A stretch of 64,000 bases of DNA. It comes from Aphelenchoides besseyi. Its lineage: Eukaryota; Nematoda; Chromadorea; Rhabditida; Aphelenchoididae. Location of the stretch: assembly GCA_024699855.1 (NCBI GenBank), contig JAMPIQ010000002.1:4154001-4218000 (forward strand), given 5' to 3'. Below are positions 1 to 11,978 of this stretch, piece after piece (position 1 is the first letter of the stretch; every line of letters begins with the position of its first letter). The position numbers and the translations under genes are program-made. The notes under the pieces are model-generated. The model had not been told where the DNA came from. It saw only the letters and a list, made by a program, of their open reading frames with translations, and ran no database searches.

Positions 1-2285
1 CGCAATCAATTGGCGGATTTCGTATTCCATTTTGAGTTCCGTGTCAATTCGCAAAAATCATTTGGTTTTCGTCCACGTTCATTTCGGCGATCTTTTTCTG
101 CGTTCACGACGTCAATTTGTCAGACGTCGCGCTCTCGTTGACATCTGGCGCAACACACGTTTTGGACTTTTTGATCGTGGAATGCGCATTAACCTCCGGT
201 TTTATCGCTCTTCCTTTTGCGTTCAGCACGCATCCCGAGTCTCGAGCTGCGTCTTTACACGTCGAAAGCGCTGATAACCGCAGAAACGTGGCGCACAAAA
301 CAAATTTCCGTTTCATTTCGTCAATCAATGTCCGAATACACGAACTCGAATTTCAGATTCTGATTACAAACCAACGAAGCTCGTTTCCTCGTTGTATACA
401 GGCGCGGCAAGAAGGTAAGCGAACAATTTTTGTCTGAACGTAAAAGTGGGCCATAAAGTCAAACGTTTTTGTTCGTTTTATGATTCCAACGTAAAACGTG
501 AATACGAAAACACTTCAAACGTGCAATCCAGAATACTCGCAAACGCTGTAATGGCCGTTATTCTGAACAGAAAGATCAAATGACCAAATGGGAAGTTAGA
601 AATTAGTTTTCAATTCGCAAATTCAGATGTTCACGTTTCGTGAAATGTAGAGGCTGAATATTAAATCTGGTTGGCACTAACACACCTCTCGCTACTCACT
701 TCTCTTATTCATTTGGACCTCTTAGTTGTTTTTCACACTCGAATCGATCCGGATTTCCGCTATGCGCAATTTTTGCTAAGAAGATAATCTCGAAGTTGAA
801 AATTCTGTTCGGTCAAATTAAAAACACCTAAAAAGGTCTTTTTGTTTGCATTCACGAGGCGACAAGTTGCGAAATCGATTCTCCGATTTTCGTTTTACGT
901 CACTTGCCGTCTGCAATCACTCACTGGTGTGGGTGTAGATTGTGCTCTCCGGTTTCATCAGCAATGCCTTTTTATCCGCCACCGACTATGGTTTTCAAAG
1001 CTGAGGGAATAACCCATCAGTTCACCGGCCAATTGACTTATCATCCATCTTACGGACATGTAAACGATCATGATCGAAGGGTAATGTTTTGTGGCCGTAA
1101 AAGTCTTTTATTGCCTTCGTTACAAATCGTTCGCCGGGGTTTTGGGATTATGCTCATCGTTTGATTCTTGGCTTTTGGCGGCACGTGTCGAATCGATTCC
1201 ACAAACAAACCCAAAGGATGAGAAACGCGAAAGATCGCGCGAACTTTTTTTGGCTAATCCTTTTTCATTGGCGATTTTTGAGATCCGAAAGCGATTGGAA
1301 ATGTCGAGGCTTTTGGCATTCGTTTCACACCGCCAAAACCGATGAAATTTCTCACATGAGCGAACAAAAGTCGAACCGATTCTTCGCAACGAGCAGTCTC
1401 TTTCGAACATCGTTGGTTTGATCGTCGAGTCTTCGCGCTAAGGTCAATGCGGCAGTCGAAATGTCGAAGAGTTTTGGCGCCGTAACGCAAACAGTGGCCG
1501 ACAATCAAAAGGTCTTTGCTGTTGGCGAGAGTTATGTTTGCGAATCAGAATTCAGAGATTTTTTAAGCGTCACGATGGGGAATCTCGCACCATTTCCGGT
1601 TGTTAGAAGCTCGACAAACAGCTCACACTCAAGTTTGAAGTACTGTAGCGAAACGCGAAAGAGCAAATCGATTGTACAGACGCGAAAAGAATTTCAAAGT
1701 TGGCCAACGGTCGAAGCGAAATGCCGAAAATAGGCGTGAAGCTGCGAACGATCGGGACTCGTGATTCAGAACTGCGTCCGAAAACCCTCAACAACGCTGA
1801 TTATTCATCGGGCGCCAATACGTTCGACGAACTCGAGGGCCTCGTTGACTAACCATGCATCCGCGTTGAACGATCTCCATCGCTCCCGTTGGTTTGCGGC
1901 CTTTCGATTGGGACGCTAAAGCAAAAACAAAAACGCACGGCAAATGAGCATCGTTGAGGCCCAATTTTGGGAACGCAATCTTACAGCACGACCGCCCTCC
2001 TTTCATGTGAAATCGGCAGGCCGATGGAAACGATCGTCTTGTCATTTGATTCGATCGCAATTTTGTCGATCTGACGTCTTCTGGTTCATCTTGTTGCCAA
2101 TTAACTTGCATTCTCTCTATTCATCAGCCAACGGAAATTGCGCTCTCTCATCGACCAGCGGCATAATCAGCTGGTGACTACACACGATTCTAAGTCACCG
2201 TCGGGAATCGCTCATAGTGACCAAGCCCGCTACGGCATCATCACTCGTCGATTCACCATCGCCCAATTAGGCCAATTGATCATCG
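1..2285. other. upstream non-coding region of the Fos-type gene
   Basis: I see no convincing gene here. Open frames exist on both strands (up to about 107 codons) but they overlap each other, show no domain and do not splice into one another. The stretch is rich in TTCG/CGAA motifs like the rest of the window. It most likely holds the promoter and 5' untranslated sequence of the Fos-type gene that starts at 2286. Confidence 0.5.
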
Positions 2286-5200
2286 ATGAACAGTGGCGGC
2301 TACGCAACGGAAGAACAGAACGGTCAAACAATTGTCAGCTACGGAATGTCCGATGAACGTGGCGGTCAATCGACGTCGATGATTGGAAATGGAACCGATT
2401 TCTATGCAACTGCTCCCTCGTCTTATGCCTACATGACAAGTGAATCGACGGCCGCATTGATGCCGACAACTCAGTTCGCCTCCAGTTTCTTCCAACCCAC
2501 TGCTTATATCCCAACAGCCGGACCACCAGTTGATTTCAATCTTCTTTGGCCGTGGCATCTCGATATGGTGGGCATTGACGATTGTGTTTACTTAAAATCA
2601 CGTAACTCGAGCGTCTCCATTCACAACCTTTTCGTGCGACGTCTATCAAACAATTGCGTTTCCTACTGTAAAGCTAAAAAACCGACGACCTTACAGAGAT
2701 TATTTTTCTTCTTTTTTCGAGAACTCGTTTGACGAGTGGGTTTAAAGCGAATGCTTAAAAGTACCGTACGCGGTTATGGAAAACGCGCACAAATCGCGGA
2801 ATGTCGGCGATTCCATCAAACACGAGAGTTAGACGGACGATTTGGTTGGCCGCCTGCTTTCAACGCTTTCCACCTCTTGGCATATTTGGGGCCGAATGCT
2901 TTTTCGGTTACATGCTCACGATTCTGCGTATTTGTGCTGATCCCGAAAAAGATGTGCGGGCGCTCGACATTCCTTTGCGTGTTTGCCAAAAGTGCGAATT
3001 CGACCGGGCACGCCTTTTGTGCGACCATAACCGTCGTTTTCTGTAGCGATCCACAGTCAGTTAGTAAGGATCGTGGAACTGGGTTTCGATGGAAGTTGGA
3101 CGATTTGGAAGACTCGTCGCGCCTTTCGGCTCGGAATTCGCAAGTGATTGTTATGCGCAATCACTTCGCTGTTTATTTCCCTTCAAACACATGCACGTGT
3201 TTTCAGTCACAGATGCAAAATAGCGTTTTAATGGCACGGAAAAACAGGGCCGCGGCATCAACCTGCGGCGACCGATCGAAGCAAATGGAAATTGCAAAAG
3301 GTCGCGATTGGCGTGAAAACGGCGACTTTGAGTCCACGGGTTTGGACGACAAGCGCTCGCTTTTCTTCTTCAGAATTTCTCGACGTATTCACTTTTGTGG
3401 CTCGTCCGCTATTTCCCACCTATTGATCGGTTTGGCTGTCGCGTTCACTTAACCTCTACGTTCTTTCGCAGTTGTTATTCGTGTTAGCCGCTCTGATTAG
3501 TTGTCTCCTAGATCCCGAAATGGAGGATACGGCGCGTTTTCCATCGACTCAATGCTTCGGCTTTTTCTCGGTTAGTCCACGCGATTGATTCCGCTCGCTG
3601 ATATTGAAATCGATCCATTAGTCGTCTCGATTGAAAACAATAAGCATGAGAGATAGCGGTAATGTTGCCGCGGACTAATGGAAAGCTTTTAAAAATAAAA
3701 TAGCAAGCAGTAAATTCAAAAATGTTTAAAGTGGGAAAATTAAAAGATCAGAGGTAAACGTTGAATTCATTACTCAAATTCTCTTTTTCAGATACACGGC
3801 GGAGAACTTAACTCCCCACTTGCTGAGTATTCGACCAACGCATTTCAAGCAACGAATCAATCGGCGGCATTGCCTAATTGTCTTCCACCGTTACAACGTA
3901 ATTTGACATCCGACTTTCCGCTCTCAACTTTCATGACTCGTTCCGGTGCAACAGCTACATCCAGTGGTACTTACAGTGGACGTTCACACACAACCGGTCG
4001 AAAGGGCGGAAGATTGCCACGAGAACTGGAGGTTCGGGTAAGTCAAAAGGGAAATAGACGGGGAAAAAGACGCGCAATTCTGAAGCAGCCGTTCACCAAC
4101 TTGGCAGCAAGAAGACTGAAAGCGGCAGTCAAGCAGTCAGCTTGCAATCACGCCCGCGGGATGATTCAACTTTGGTGGAATCAGCGACATCACACAAAAA
4201 AGTCACCTATGTTGCGCCGCCCTGTTGGGTGGGCCACGTAAGCTGCCCGCTTTTCATCTCCATGAGTTACAACTCTTCGCGGATGAGTGTCACCAACGGC
4301 CTTGAGGCATGAAAAGGCTTAAATGTTTGCACGATGATTCTTATGACTTTGATAGTCGTGTGCCATAATGTTCGCTTTGACCAGTCATCCTTCTGGGGCT
4401 ATTACTCATAATCGAAATGATTGTATGTCTTATTCAGAATCAACAAGATCTGACTGAGGATCAAAAGGACAAAAATGCCAAACGTCGCGAAAGGAACAAA
4501 CAAGCCGCCGCGAGATGTCGTGCACGTCGTGTGGAACAAATGAATAGCTTACAGGATGTGAGTTCACTTCTATTCACCCGATTAGTTTTGACTAAATTTT
4601 AGCAACTGGACAAAGCACAAGAAGAAAATCGTCGTCTTCAATTGCTGATTGCTGAATACGCGGAATCGAAACGACAACTCGAAGATGCGTTTCAACAACA
4701 TCGTTGCTGTTTGCCTCAATCCGCAATGAAAAACGAACCGTTGGGCGAAGGTCGTTGGTTGAACGATTATCAAATGAAAAGTACGGACGTAGAACATTCG
4801 ATCGACATTTTCAAAAGTGAACAGATGAGTGGAGGGCAAATGACAGCCGATAGCAATGCTTATCCGAGTACCACCGGTCCCATGATCATGTCCAATGATC
4901 CAAGTAATCATCTACCACCTATTCATTCATTCAAACTTGTATTTTAGTTTTTGCTCAAGCGGCTCTTCAGCAATCGATTAGCAACGAAGCAAAGGCGTCA
5001 GAGAACTTACTGAATTCGGAGAATATGAACGACTCAACGGCCTTAAATCGTCCAACAACCCTATCGCTCGGATCGCTCAATGGCAACGTTGACTTTTCGT
5101 CGTTTCCGAGTATCAATACTCCAAGTAACATCGGATTGGGTACGTTCAAGTCGGCTAGTTCGAAAGTAAATTTTTAGTTTTTTAGCACTTTTCAATCAAG

Positions 5201-5404
5201 TTACACGTAAGTTTTCTCATTCACTTGCTACTTACAAAGCTCGCTTAAAAATAATGATTCGAAAGTTTATATTAATGGAAATTTGTGTCACATTCAGTTT
5301 TTAATTGGCGTTGTTTAGATTTGACTCCGAATATTCCGAATGCCCGTATGGTCACCGGAGGTTCTTCGCCTCCGCCGTCTCATTCCGAATTACGTCAACT
5401 TTGA
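2286..5404 (+). CDS. fos-1: Fos-family bZIP transcription factor
   Basis: Six exons read through cleanly: 2286-2567, 3792-4037, 4438-4557, 4603-4938, 4971-5139, 5319-5404, giving 412 residues. Exons 3 and 4 encode the bZIP: a basic region KRRERNKQAAARCRARR at about residues 187-205, followed by a leucine zipper (QLDKAQEENRRLQLLIAEY). The ERNKxAAAxCRxRR signature is that of Fos/Kayak rather than CREB or C/EBP. The zipper is followed by an acidic and polar tail ending in SHSELRQL. The family is known to dimerise with Jun and bind AP-1 sites in the nucleus; in C. elegans fos-1 acts in anchor-cell invasion and ovulation. The first intron (about 1.2 kb) is far larger than the usual 45 bp here and could hold regulatory DNA or an alternative first exon. 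The splice before exon 5 is the least certain join. An AATAAA signal lies near 5611. Confidence 0.85.
2568..3791 (+). other. large first intron of the Fos-type gene, with a 238-codon open frame
   Basis: This 1.2 kb intron contains an uninterrupted plus-strand frame from 2736 to 3452. Its translation shows no recognisable domain, signal peptide or repeat, and its composition is poor evidence for coding. It may be chance, or an alternative 5' exon of the Fos-type gene. The rest of the intron (3453-3791) shows nothing I can name. Confidence 0.3.
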
Positions 5405-6018
5405 TCGCGATGTCATCGGTTTTCAATCCTCACTCGCTGGTATTTCGAGACATCATTCTGACTAGCGCAATTTCTGCGCGATCCTTAAATCCTTTAGTTG
5501 TATTTTCCATCATGTAATCATCGTGTATGCTTTTAATTAATCTACGTATCTTCAAATTAAGTGCACTTAGCGTTCAATCCCGACTTCTCATTCCAATTTG
5601 TTTATTTCGTAATAAATCAACGTTGAGAGATTGATTGTTGTACACAATGAGGACTTCTGTTGTTCTTCTTAACAGTCGTTGACAACAAAATTTGTGAAGT
5701 TGAAAAGATGAGACTGCACACTACAATAGCGAGCAAAAATCTGGACACTTTTCTTCCTATAAGAAATTTCGTTCAGTTTTCCCATTGTTTCTTATTGTTT
5801 TTGTTATTCATTTACTGCAATGGCTTCAAGAGTTAAAACTAGTTTAAAAATCAAGCAGTTCATTCTAAAATGACGAGGTGTTGAAGAGCTGACATTCGGT
5901 TCAATTGAGCGGCAATGTACAAAAAGCAGAGAAATCATGAATACCGACTTCATGGGTTTTGGCTGTAGTAAAGTGTTTATTTAGACTTTTAACGGATACA
6001 GGGGAAAATTTCGAGTAA
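5405..6018. other. intergenic, 3' flank of the Fos-type gene
   Basis: AT-rich sequence between two convergent genes. It contains a poly(A) signal at about 5611 (aataaa) and no open frame with coding character. Confidence 0.5.
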
Positions 6019-7545
6019 TTAGTTGGCAATTTCAGGTTGGCTGTCGAAAAACTCTTCAAAGCCATCAAGTTGGCGTATTTTATTGTAATTAACGTAAATG
6101 AAGTTCAATACGTGGACGCGCAACCCTATGAAATGCGAACGATCGAAAGCCAGTTGTAGAACCGAGAGCATGTTTTTGGTTGTCAAATTGGTAACGATCG
6201 AGTCGACGCAAGTTTTCTGAAAATAGAATGTAAGAAGACAAAAGCGGAGGAACGCACCACAAGATTGTCGATTTGATAGTAGTCGGCAATGGGCAAAAGT
6301 TCAGCGGTAATGTCGTTCAGGTTGTCAACCTTGTTCTCGTAGATGTAAATGAGCATCTTTTCCACCATTGCAACTTCAAACCGTCGATCTCAACCACTCC
6401 GCTCGTTTGTTCTTTGATTTTCTTGTCGAACATTACGCGAAAGATTGAAGAGCTGCCGGAAACAATTGCTCTACAAATCTAAAAGTGAAACTTGGGTGTG
6501 AATAAAGCAAATAAATACCAACTTTAAAAATCTCGTTGTCGACGTGAATGTCAGCATCCGAGAAGAAGGGATTGTTGAAAGGATGCAAACCGCTGATCCA
6601 ATTCGGTTCATGATGAGGAGCTACGAAGGCGGTGATTGGACGAATGTTGCAATAGATGTTAAATGGGCCTTCGACGATGAAATCCTCAAGTCGGTTTAGT
6701 GTTTCGTAATGCAAAATGCCATAAGCCAAACCATTCAAAAAAACATGATTGAATGCCGAAACCGAAAAACTAAAATGAGAAAAAGAAACTTACAAATTTT
6801 GCGCAGTCGGCGATTCGCGTTTTCCAACCAAAGTTCGAATTGGATAGTTGTCTTTGGATAGGCATCAAACGTCTTCACTTTCCGTTCAAGAGCACAACAA
6901 TTCAGGTAATAGCCACTGTTGCCACGCGGATAGAAGACTATCGCAAATTTGACGTCTTGGAATTGTGAACTCGTCGCTTTTCCATGGTATTCCCGTTCGA
7001 ATGTGGGCGAATTTGAGAGGCCAAGTCGGGAATTAGCCAATAATGCAATGAATTCGGGTAGGAAATTGCACCGGCTGTTTTTACGGATATTGTGAATGCA
7101 AGCACACAACGATTGAATCAATTTGCGTTTTTCTCGTGCCGGTAAAAACGAACGCCAACACTTGGAGACCGAGTCAATTTCGACGGGACGATTGATGCCT
7201 AAAGAACGAAATTCATAAACAGTAGACTTGTAAATATACCTCGGGTTTCATAACGTCGTTTGTCGGACGTTTCTATCCACGCCTTGCATTTTTATAGAGA
7301 TTGAAGAGTTGACGGGAGGATTCATGATTTGCATTTCGATACACGCATCCGATGGCTGGATATTGTTTTTGGGTGTGAAACACAAAAATAACTCAATGGT
7401 TCCGAATTGCGGATGATCGAAGGCGAAGAGTTCGCTGATCCACCCATCATCGACGGACGCCTGTTGATAGCGTTTGACGTTATCATCGATGCACCAAATT
7501 GCTATGGTCAAATCGTTTATATTGAAAGCCGTTTCTGAAACACAG
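6019..7545 (-). pseudogene. MATH-BTB protein gene, apparently frameshifted
   Basis: Reading the minus strand, fragments of a SPOP-like MATH-BTB-BACK protein follow in order. Near 7540-7300 is a MATH-like segment (LTIAIWCIDDNVK). Near 7195-6790 is a second beta-rich MATH-like segment ending FELWLENANRRLRK. Near 6730-6530 comes a linker, and near 6480-6390 the BTB start (ICRAIVSGSSSIFRVMF, KEQTSGVVEIDG). Near 6380-6270 is the BTB end (MLIYIYENKVDNLNDITAEL), and 6230-6019 is a BACK-like tail to a stop at 6019. The fragments do not join in one frame. A one-base shift is needed at a run of five A near 7290, another at the intron near 6770, another at the intron near 6500, and another inside a conserved BTB block near 6395 (expected GFEV, read as GLKLQ). 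Neighbouring genes show no such lesions. MATH-BTB genes turn over quickly in nematodes, so a pseudogene is plausible; local assembly indels are the alternative. The 5' end is not seen. Confidence 0.65.
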
Positions 7546-8153
7546 TTTAATGATTTAAATTCAAGAATGCCGAGAAAAGTTCAGTCTATCAAAAAAATTT
7601 CCGAATGCGCATATCGGTGCGAGTGATCGGACCGCAGCGAAAGAAACTCCGCTAACCGCTACCGCTATTCGTCGCTAATGGATCCGATGGGTGTTTCAGC
7701 GGCTGATCGACGCGTTGGCCCTCAACTGCTTTCCGCCTCTGAAGCAAGTAGTGTTTTCGGGGTAAATTTTGGATCAAGTCAATTTTTTGTAATGATCAAT
7801 TTCCATTTGTTTAGGTCATTGCTTGCGATGATCTAACTTGAGGTGATGAATAGTAACAGCTCTTGAAGTTTGTTTGCTCAGAATCGCTAGACTATGCTTC
7901 AGTTTGATAATTTGGCTGTCGGACATCTGAATTCAATACTTATCAGTAATGGCTGTGCAGAAATGTTGTGTTCAATTATAGTAAGCAAGCACATCTCATT
8001 ATATCAGAAAGTCATGAAGCTACAGCAGAATATGTGTAGTTGCTGACGAAATGATGATTCTGCTTGAAAATTAGCGGGAACACAAGAACTGATAAGCGAT
8101 ATTGTCATTATAAAAAGATTAGAACTAAATTAAACAAGTGATCCGACAGCGCA
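7546..8153. other. intergenic region upstream of the lipase and BTB genes
   Basis: This lies between divergently oriented genes. No open frame with coding character is seen. It should hold the promoter of the lipase gene, and possibly missing 5' exons of the MATH-BTB gene on the other strand. Confidence 0.45.
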
Positions 8154-9310
8154 ATGCAGTCAGCTGCTTTTCCACTTATTGTTGCCGTTATTTTCGTTTA
8201 TTACTGTACAGTGAACGCAGGTTATGTCGACTCGGTTTCACGATCTCTATTCTTTCCAATTGCTGCTGCTGCTTACAGCGATCAACCGGAATTGTGTATG
8301 AAGAATAAACTTGGAAGTAAATTCGAGGTAACCGACAAACAAATTCCTTGATTTGAACTTCTCATTTTAGCTTGTAAACTACTACAATGTCTCCTGTGAT
8401 TCACTTGAAGACGACTGTTTCTCTTTCTTGGGTTTATCGCACGAACAAAAAGCGATTGTAATCGGATTTCGGTAAGCGATTGATCCGATTGTAGTGACAA
8501 TATTCATTTGACAGCGGTACAAGTTCACCACGACAGTTGTTGACTGAAGGATGGCAGGCGATTTTCGACGACGAAGTTCCGGCTTTCGGACGCGTTAAGG
8601 TTATTGATTATTTTCTCCAAGCGTTCCAAGTCATGTGGAAAATGGGAATGAAAGACGACTTTAAGGATGCCAACAAGTTGTATTCAGATTACTCAATTTG
8701 GGTAACTGATTTCTATCGACGGTGAACAGTTTTATTTTCAGATAAGTGGACATTCGTTGGGTGGATCAATGGCATCGATTGCTGCATTGCATTTGGTGTA
8801 TTACTACTCGCTTCCCAGAGATAGAGTATTTCTGTACACCTATGGACAGCCGCGTATTTTACGTTGCTTTTTATCGATTTACCAATTTGCCTTAGGTACT
8901 GGAGATTACGATTTTGCCGAAATGCATACCGACTTGGTTCCGCAAACTTGGCGCGTAACACACCACTTGTAAATCAAAAGTTATACTGATAATTTCAATA
9001 ATCGTTTCAGAGACATCGTGCCTAATCTGCCGCCATTCTTTTTATTTTGTGGGTTTTGAATCTGTTTCCCTTATGTTTTGTTATAGATTATTGGCACCAC
9101 AAGACGGAGATTTTCTATCCGGATGGCATGCAAATCGGTGCAGACTTTGATGTCTGTGACAGCGAAGAGTCAGTTCATTGCTCTATTGGGAAGTTTCCTA
9201 GCTCAATTGAAGACCACATCGTGTACTTCCAAGTCCACGTATCGGATTTTGGCAAAATGGGTTGTGTGAATGTGAACTCAACGATGACACCGTCGAGAAG
9301 ACGCAAATAA
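8154..9310 (+). CDS. secreted class 3 (fungal-type) lipase
   Basis: Six exons (8154-8327, 8371-8471, 8515-8701, 8742-8968, 9011-9048, 9087-9310) give 316 residues. The N-terminus is a signal peptide: a hydrophobic run from about residue 5 to 21 ending VNAG. The alpha/beta-hydrolase core has the oxyanion-side motif FRGTSS and the nucleophile elbow GHSLGG, with the serine in the usual GxSxG context. A YGQPR block follows and then a HHLDIVPNLPP block that supplies the usual catalytic Asp. A histidine-containing segment (YWHHKTEIFYP) follows the Asp, as expected for the catalytic His. Length and order match nematode class 3 lipases, which hydrolyse triacylglycerol outside the cell or in the gut lumen. 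The last exon carries several cysteines and ends in a basic tail. Specificity cannot be told from sequence. Confidence 0.85.
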
Positions 9311-9393
9311 ACTCGAAAGCAAATTTTAAAGAATGTATTAACATCAAACAAATGAGTAATAACAATTAGAGAATTTGAGATAAGACCATTAGA

Positions 9394-11832
9394 TTAACTT
9401 CTGCTACGCGATCGATGACGATGCGAACGTTTTCGACTGCTGCTTCTACTTCGCCGGCGACGTTCACGACTTCGAGAGCTGTAAATCTCAGTTTGAATCT
9501 GGCGTTTAATCTCAAATAACAAACCGTGAACGTTTTCGACGTCGAGATGAATCGCTGGGATCACGAGATCGAGTTTGTTCGAGTGAAGGATTGCGATTAT
9601 TTGCTCCGGCAATACGATGAAGTTGACCGTCGATCAACGTTGAGATCAATCGTGGAACAGCAATATCGGCGGGAACAACAATCTCCGGAGCTTTTTTCGT
9701 TTGTTTCGATTGAACTTCTTCGCTCGGACTGTCCGAATTGTTGTTTTTCGTTCGCAACAACTCGGCCATGTACTGACGAGCTCTTTCTTTTCGAGTCTGT
9801 TTGATTGCTTCGTCGTTTGATTTGTCAACTGCTGCTTCTTCCGGAAATTTACGAGTTTGTATCGGAGGTTCGGGTGGTGGAGGAACAGGAGGGCGACTTG
9901 CAGGCTAAATACTCAAAAGTCACCAGACTGTCGAGTGTTATGTCTTACCAAGGAAAATCCACTTTGAATTCGTGAATTAGCACTTGTTCCCGGCTCGTCG
10001 ATGTGGTATTTGCTGCGAACGAAGGGCATAACGGAGGGATTCAAGCGTGTTTGAAAGTAGCGAACTCGGTTGTGGTAGAAAATGAGGTACTTATTATCAG
10101 GATACAGAAAATCCAAGCGTCCGTTGTTATGCTCCAGAAGACGACGTTCCGCAAACTCGCCGTTTGCAGCAACAAATCGAGCAGAAACGTTTATTTGCGA
10201 TAGAATATCGGCCGGTGGTGTTGTGAGCGGAGGGCATCCGATTCCAGCAAATGGACTTGGACGCTAAGAGACAAATCGTAAACGTTGATTGTCTTAAAAA
10301 AACTCACTCCGTAAAATGATTTGTGCCAAAGTTCGTAGTTCTGCACTTCAATTGGATCGCTTTCAATTGGCGGCAATTTCTCGTCCACTGAAACAGTCGG
10401 AACGGGTAATGGCTGAGGTTTTGAGGTCGATGGCGTATCTGTATTACTCATATGCAAACCATCGTACAACGAAACGTATGGATTGGACTAAAAGCAGAAA
10501 ATAAATACAAAAGTGTTCACTCACTTTGCTAATTGGCGGTGGTGGTAATGGGAACGATGGTGAATTGATGCTGCTACGTGCAGATGAACGTGCCAAAAGC
10601 AATGGATGAAGATATCCACCGTCGCTGTCGTCCGAATCCGTTTCATCTTCTTTTTCTTCTTTCGTTTGAGGAGATGGACGTGGCTGAACGGTGTGTTCAC
10701 CGGGTAGAAGACGAGGTTTAATTGGCGGTGGAATCCATTTCTTTTCGCGAATCGCTTTGCATAGGAATTTGTAAAACGGATTCAGTGGATTGTCGAATTC
10801 CAGAAAATCAAAACGCTCGTTATGCTTTCGATGTTTAGCTTTGATGATGATTTCCATTTGATTTCTTCAAACAATCACTCCACAATTGATCGATTGCTAC
10901 TTACCCATTCATTGCAACAAAACGAGCTGTTCGTTCAATCAAATGACCAAGTCGAAGTGTTGATGGCTGAAATTCACATTCTACAAATGCGAAGTCAACG
11001 CCACTTACCATATTTGTACCGACCGGAATCTTCAACGTTTTTGGCGGCTCGTAGGGATGATTACTCTCGTCGTCACTCTCATCGCTAATTCCATCGTCTT
11101 CTTCTGTCGTTTCGTTCTTTTCATAAGAAAATGCTATTTCGGCGCCTTTGCTTTGCTTCTCAGAATCAGCGTTCGATTTCTGCTCCGACGTCGACTTCTT
11201 CAAAGACAACCAACGTTCCACTTCGCAAAGTTCTTCTTCGATTGCATCGGTGAAAGCATCGTCGTCAGTTTGCGTACCATCACTTTGACCAAGCGTCTTC
11301 TCGGACAAATCGGTCAAATACAAACGACAATCGTAACTGAAATACAACAAGTTTTCGAAGTGAAATGCCAAAATAACGCGCGCGCTGCGATGTCGATCAG
11401 AAGATTTTGAGTTGAGTATCCCGACAAACTTACGAGACGTTCCAATTTGATCATCGTCTGTGCAAATCTGAAACGAGAGATGTAATTCTGAACAAACAAA
11501 ATGTTCTTACCTGAGAAAACATCGAAATCCGAGGCTCACAAACTGAAAATCCGTATAATTAACGCGCTGCGTAATTAACGTATTCGCCCATTCAGTTTGT
11601 TGCTCGTCAATTGTCATGACAAAAACACGCGCTCTTACCGATCGATTAGAAGATCTTCATCGCCTTGCCACGGTATGAGCATTGAGTCTTCTGTTCGACC
11701 TTCCAATTCGTCCGTTGAAAAGAGTTTCGATGTGTAGCCGAATACCTCCAATCCACAATCATCCTAAGACAGGAGCATTACAAGACAAAAATGATTGCCT
11801 CTCACCTCAGTGTCCCTCTTTGTAATCTTCAT
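9394..11832 (-). CDS. swp-1: SFSWAP / suppressor of white-apricot splicing regulator
   Basis: Minus-strand exons give the full SWAP layout. The start at 11832 (MKITKRDTE) is followed after an intron by the conserved N-terminal block VFGYTSKLF...[15 protein letters not shown] and an [13 protein letters not shown] block (DRY-EERY domain). Two SURP modules follow: [16 protein letters not shown] near 10800 and [22 protein letters not shown] near 10100. A proline-rich stretch separates them, and the C-terminus (9394-9500) is an arginine/serine domain of RSRS and RERRRR repeats. This is the known order for SFSWAP, a nuclear regulator of alternative splicing that controls its own pre-mRNA. One exon junction after LLIDR could not be closed in frame by eye. 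A decayed copy of ISY1 lies immediately upstream on the same strand. Confidence 0.85.
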
Positions 11833-11978
11833 CTTATGACTACGACCCGAACTGCTTCAAATTGTAAGCCCGAGATAAGGCGTTGATGTGAAGAAGATAA
11901 TTTGAGACATGAACTCAACAGAACGACTTCAAGTACCAAAAGATAATTTGGTTTATTCAAAAATTCACGACAAAACAA

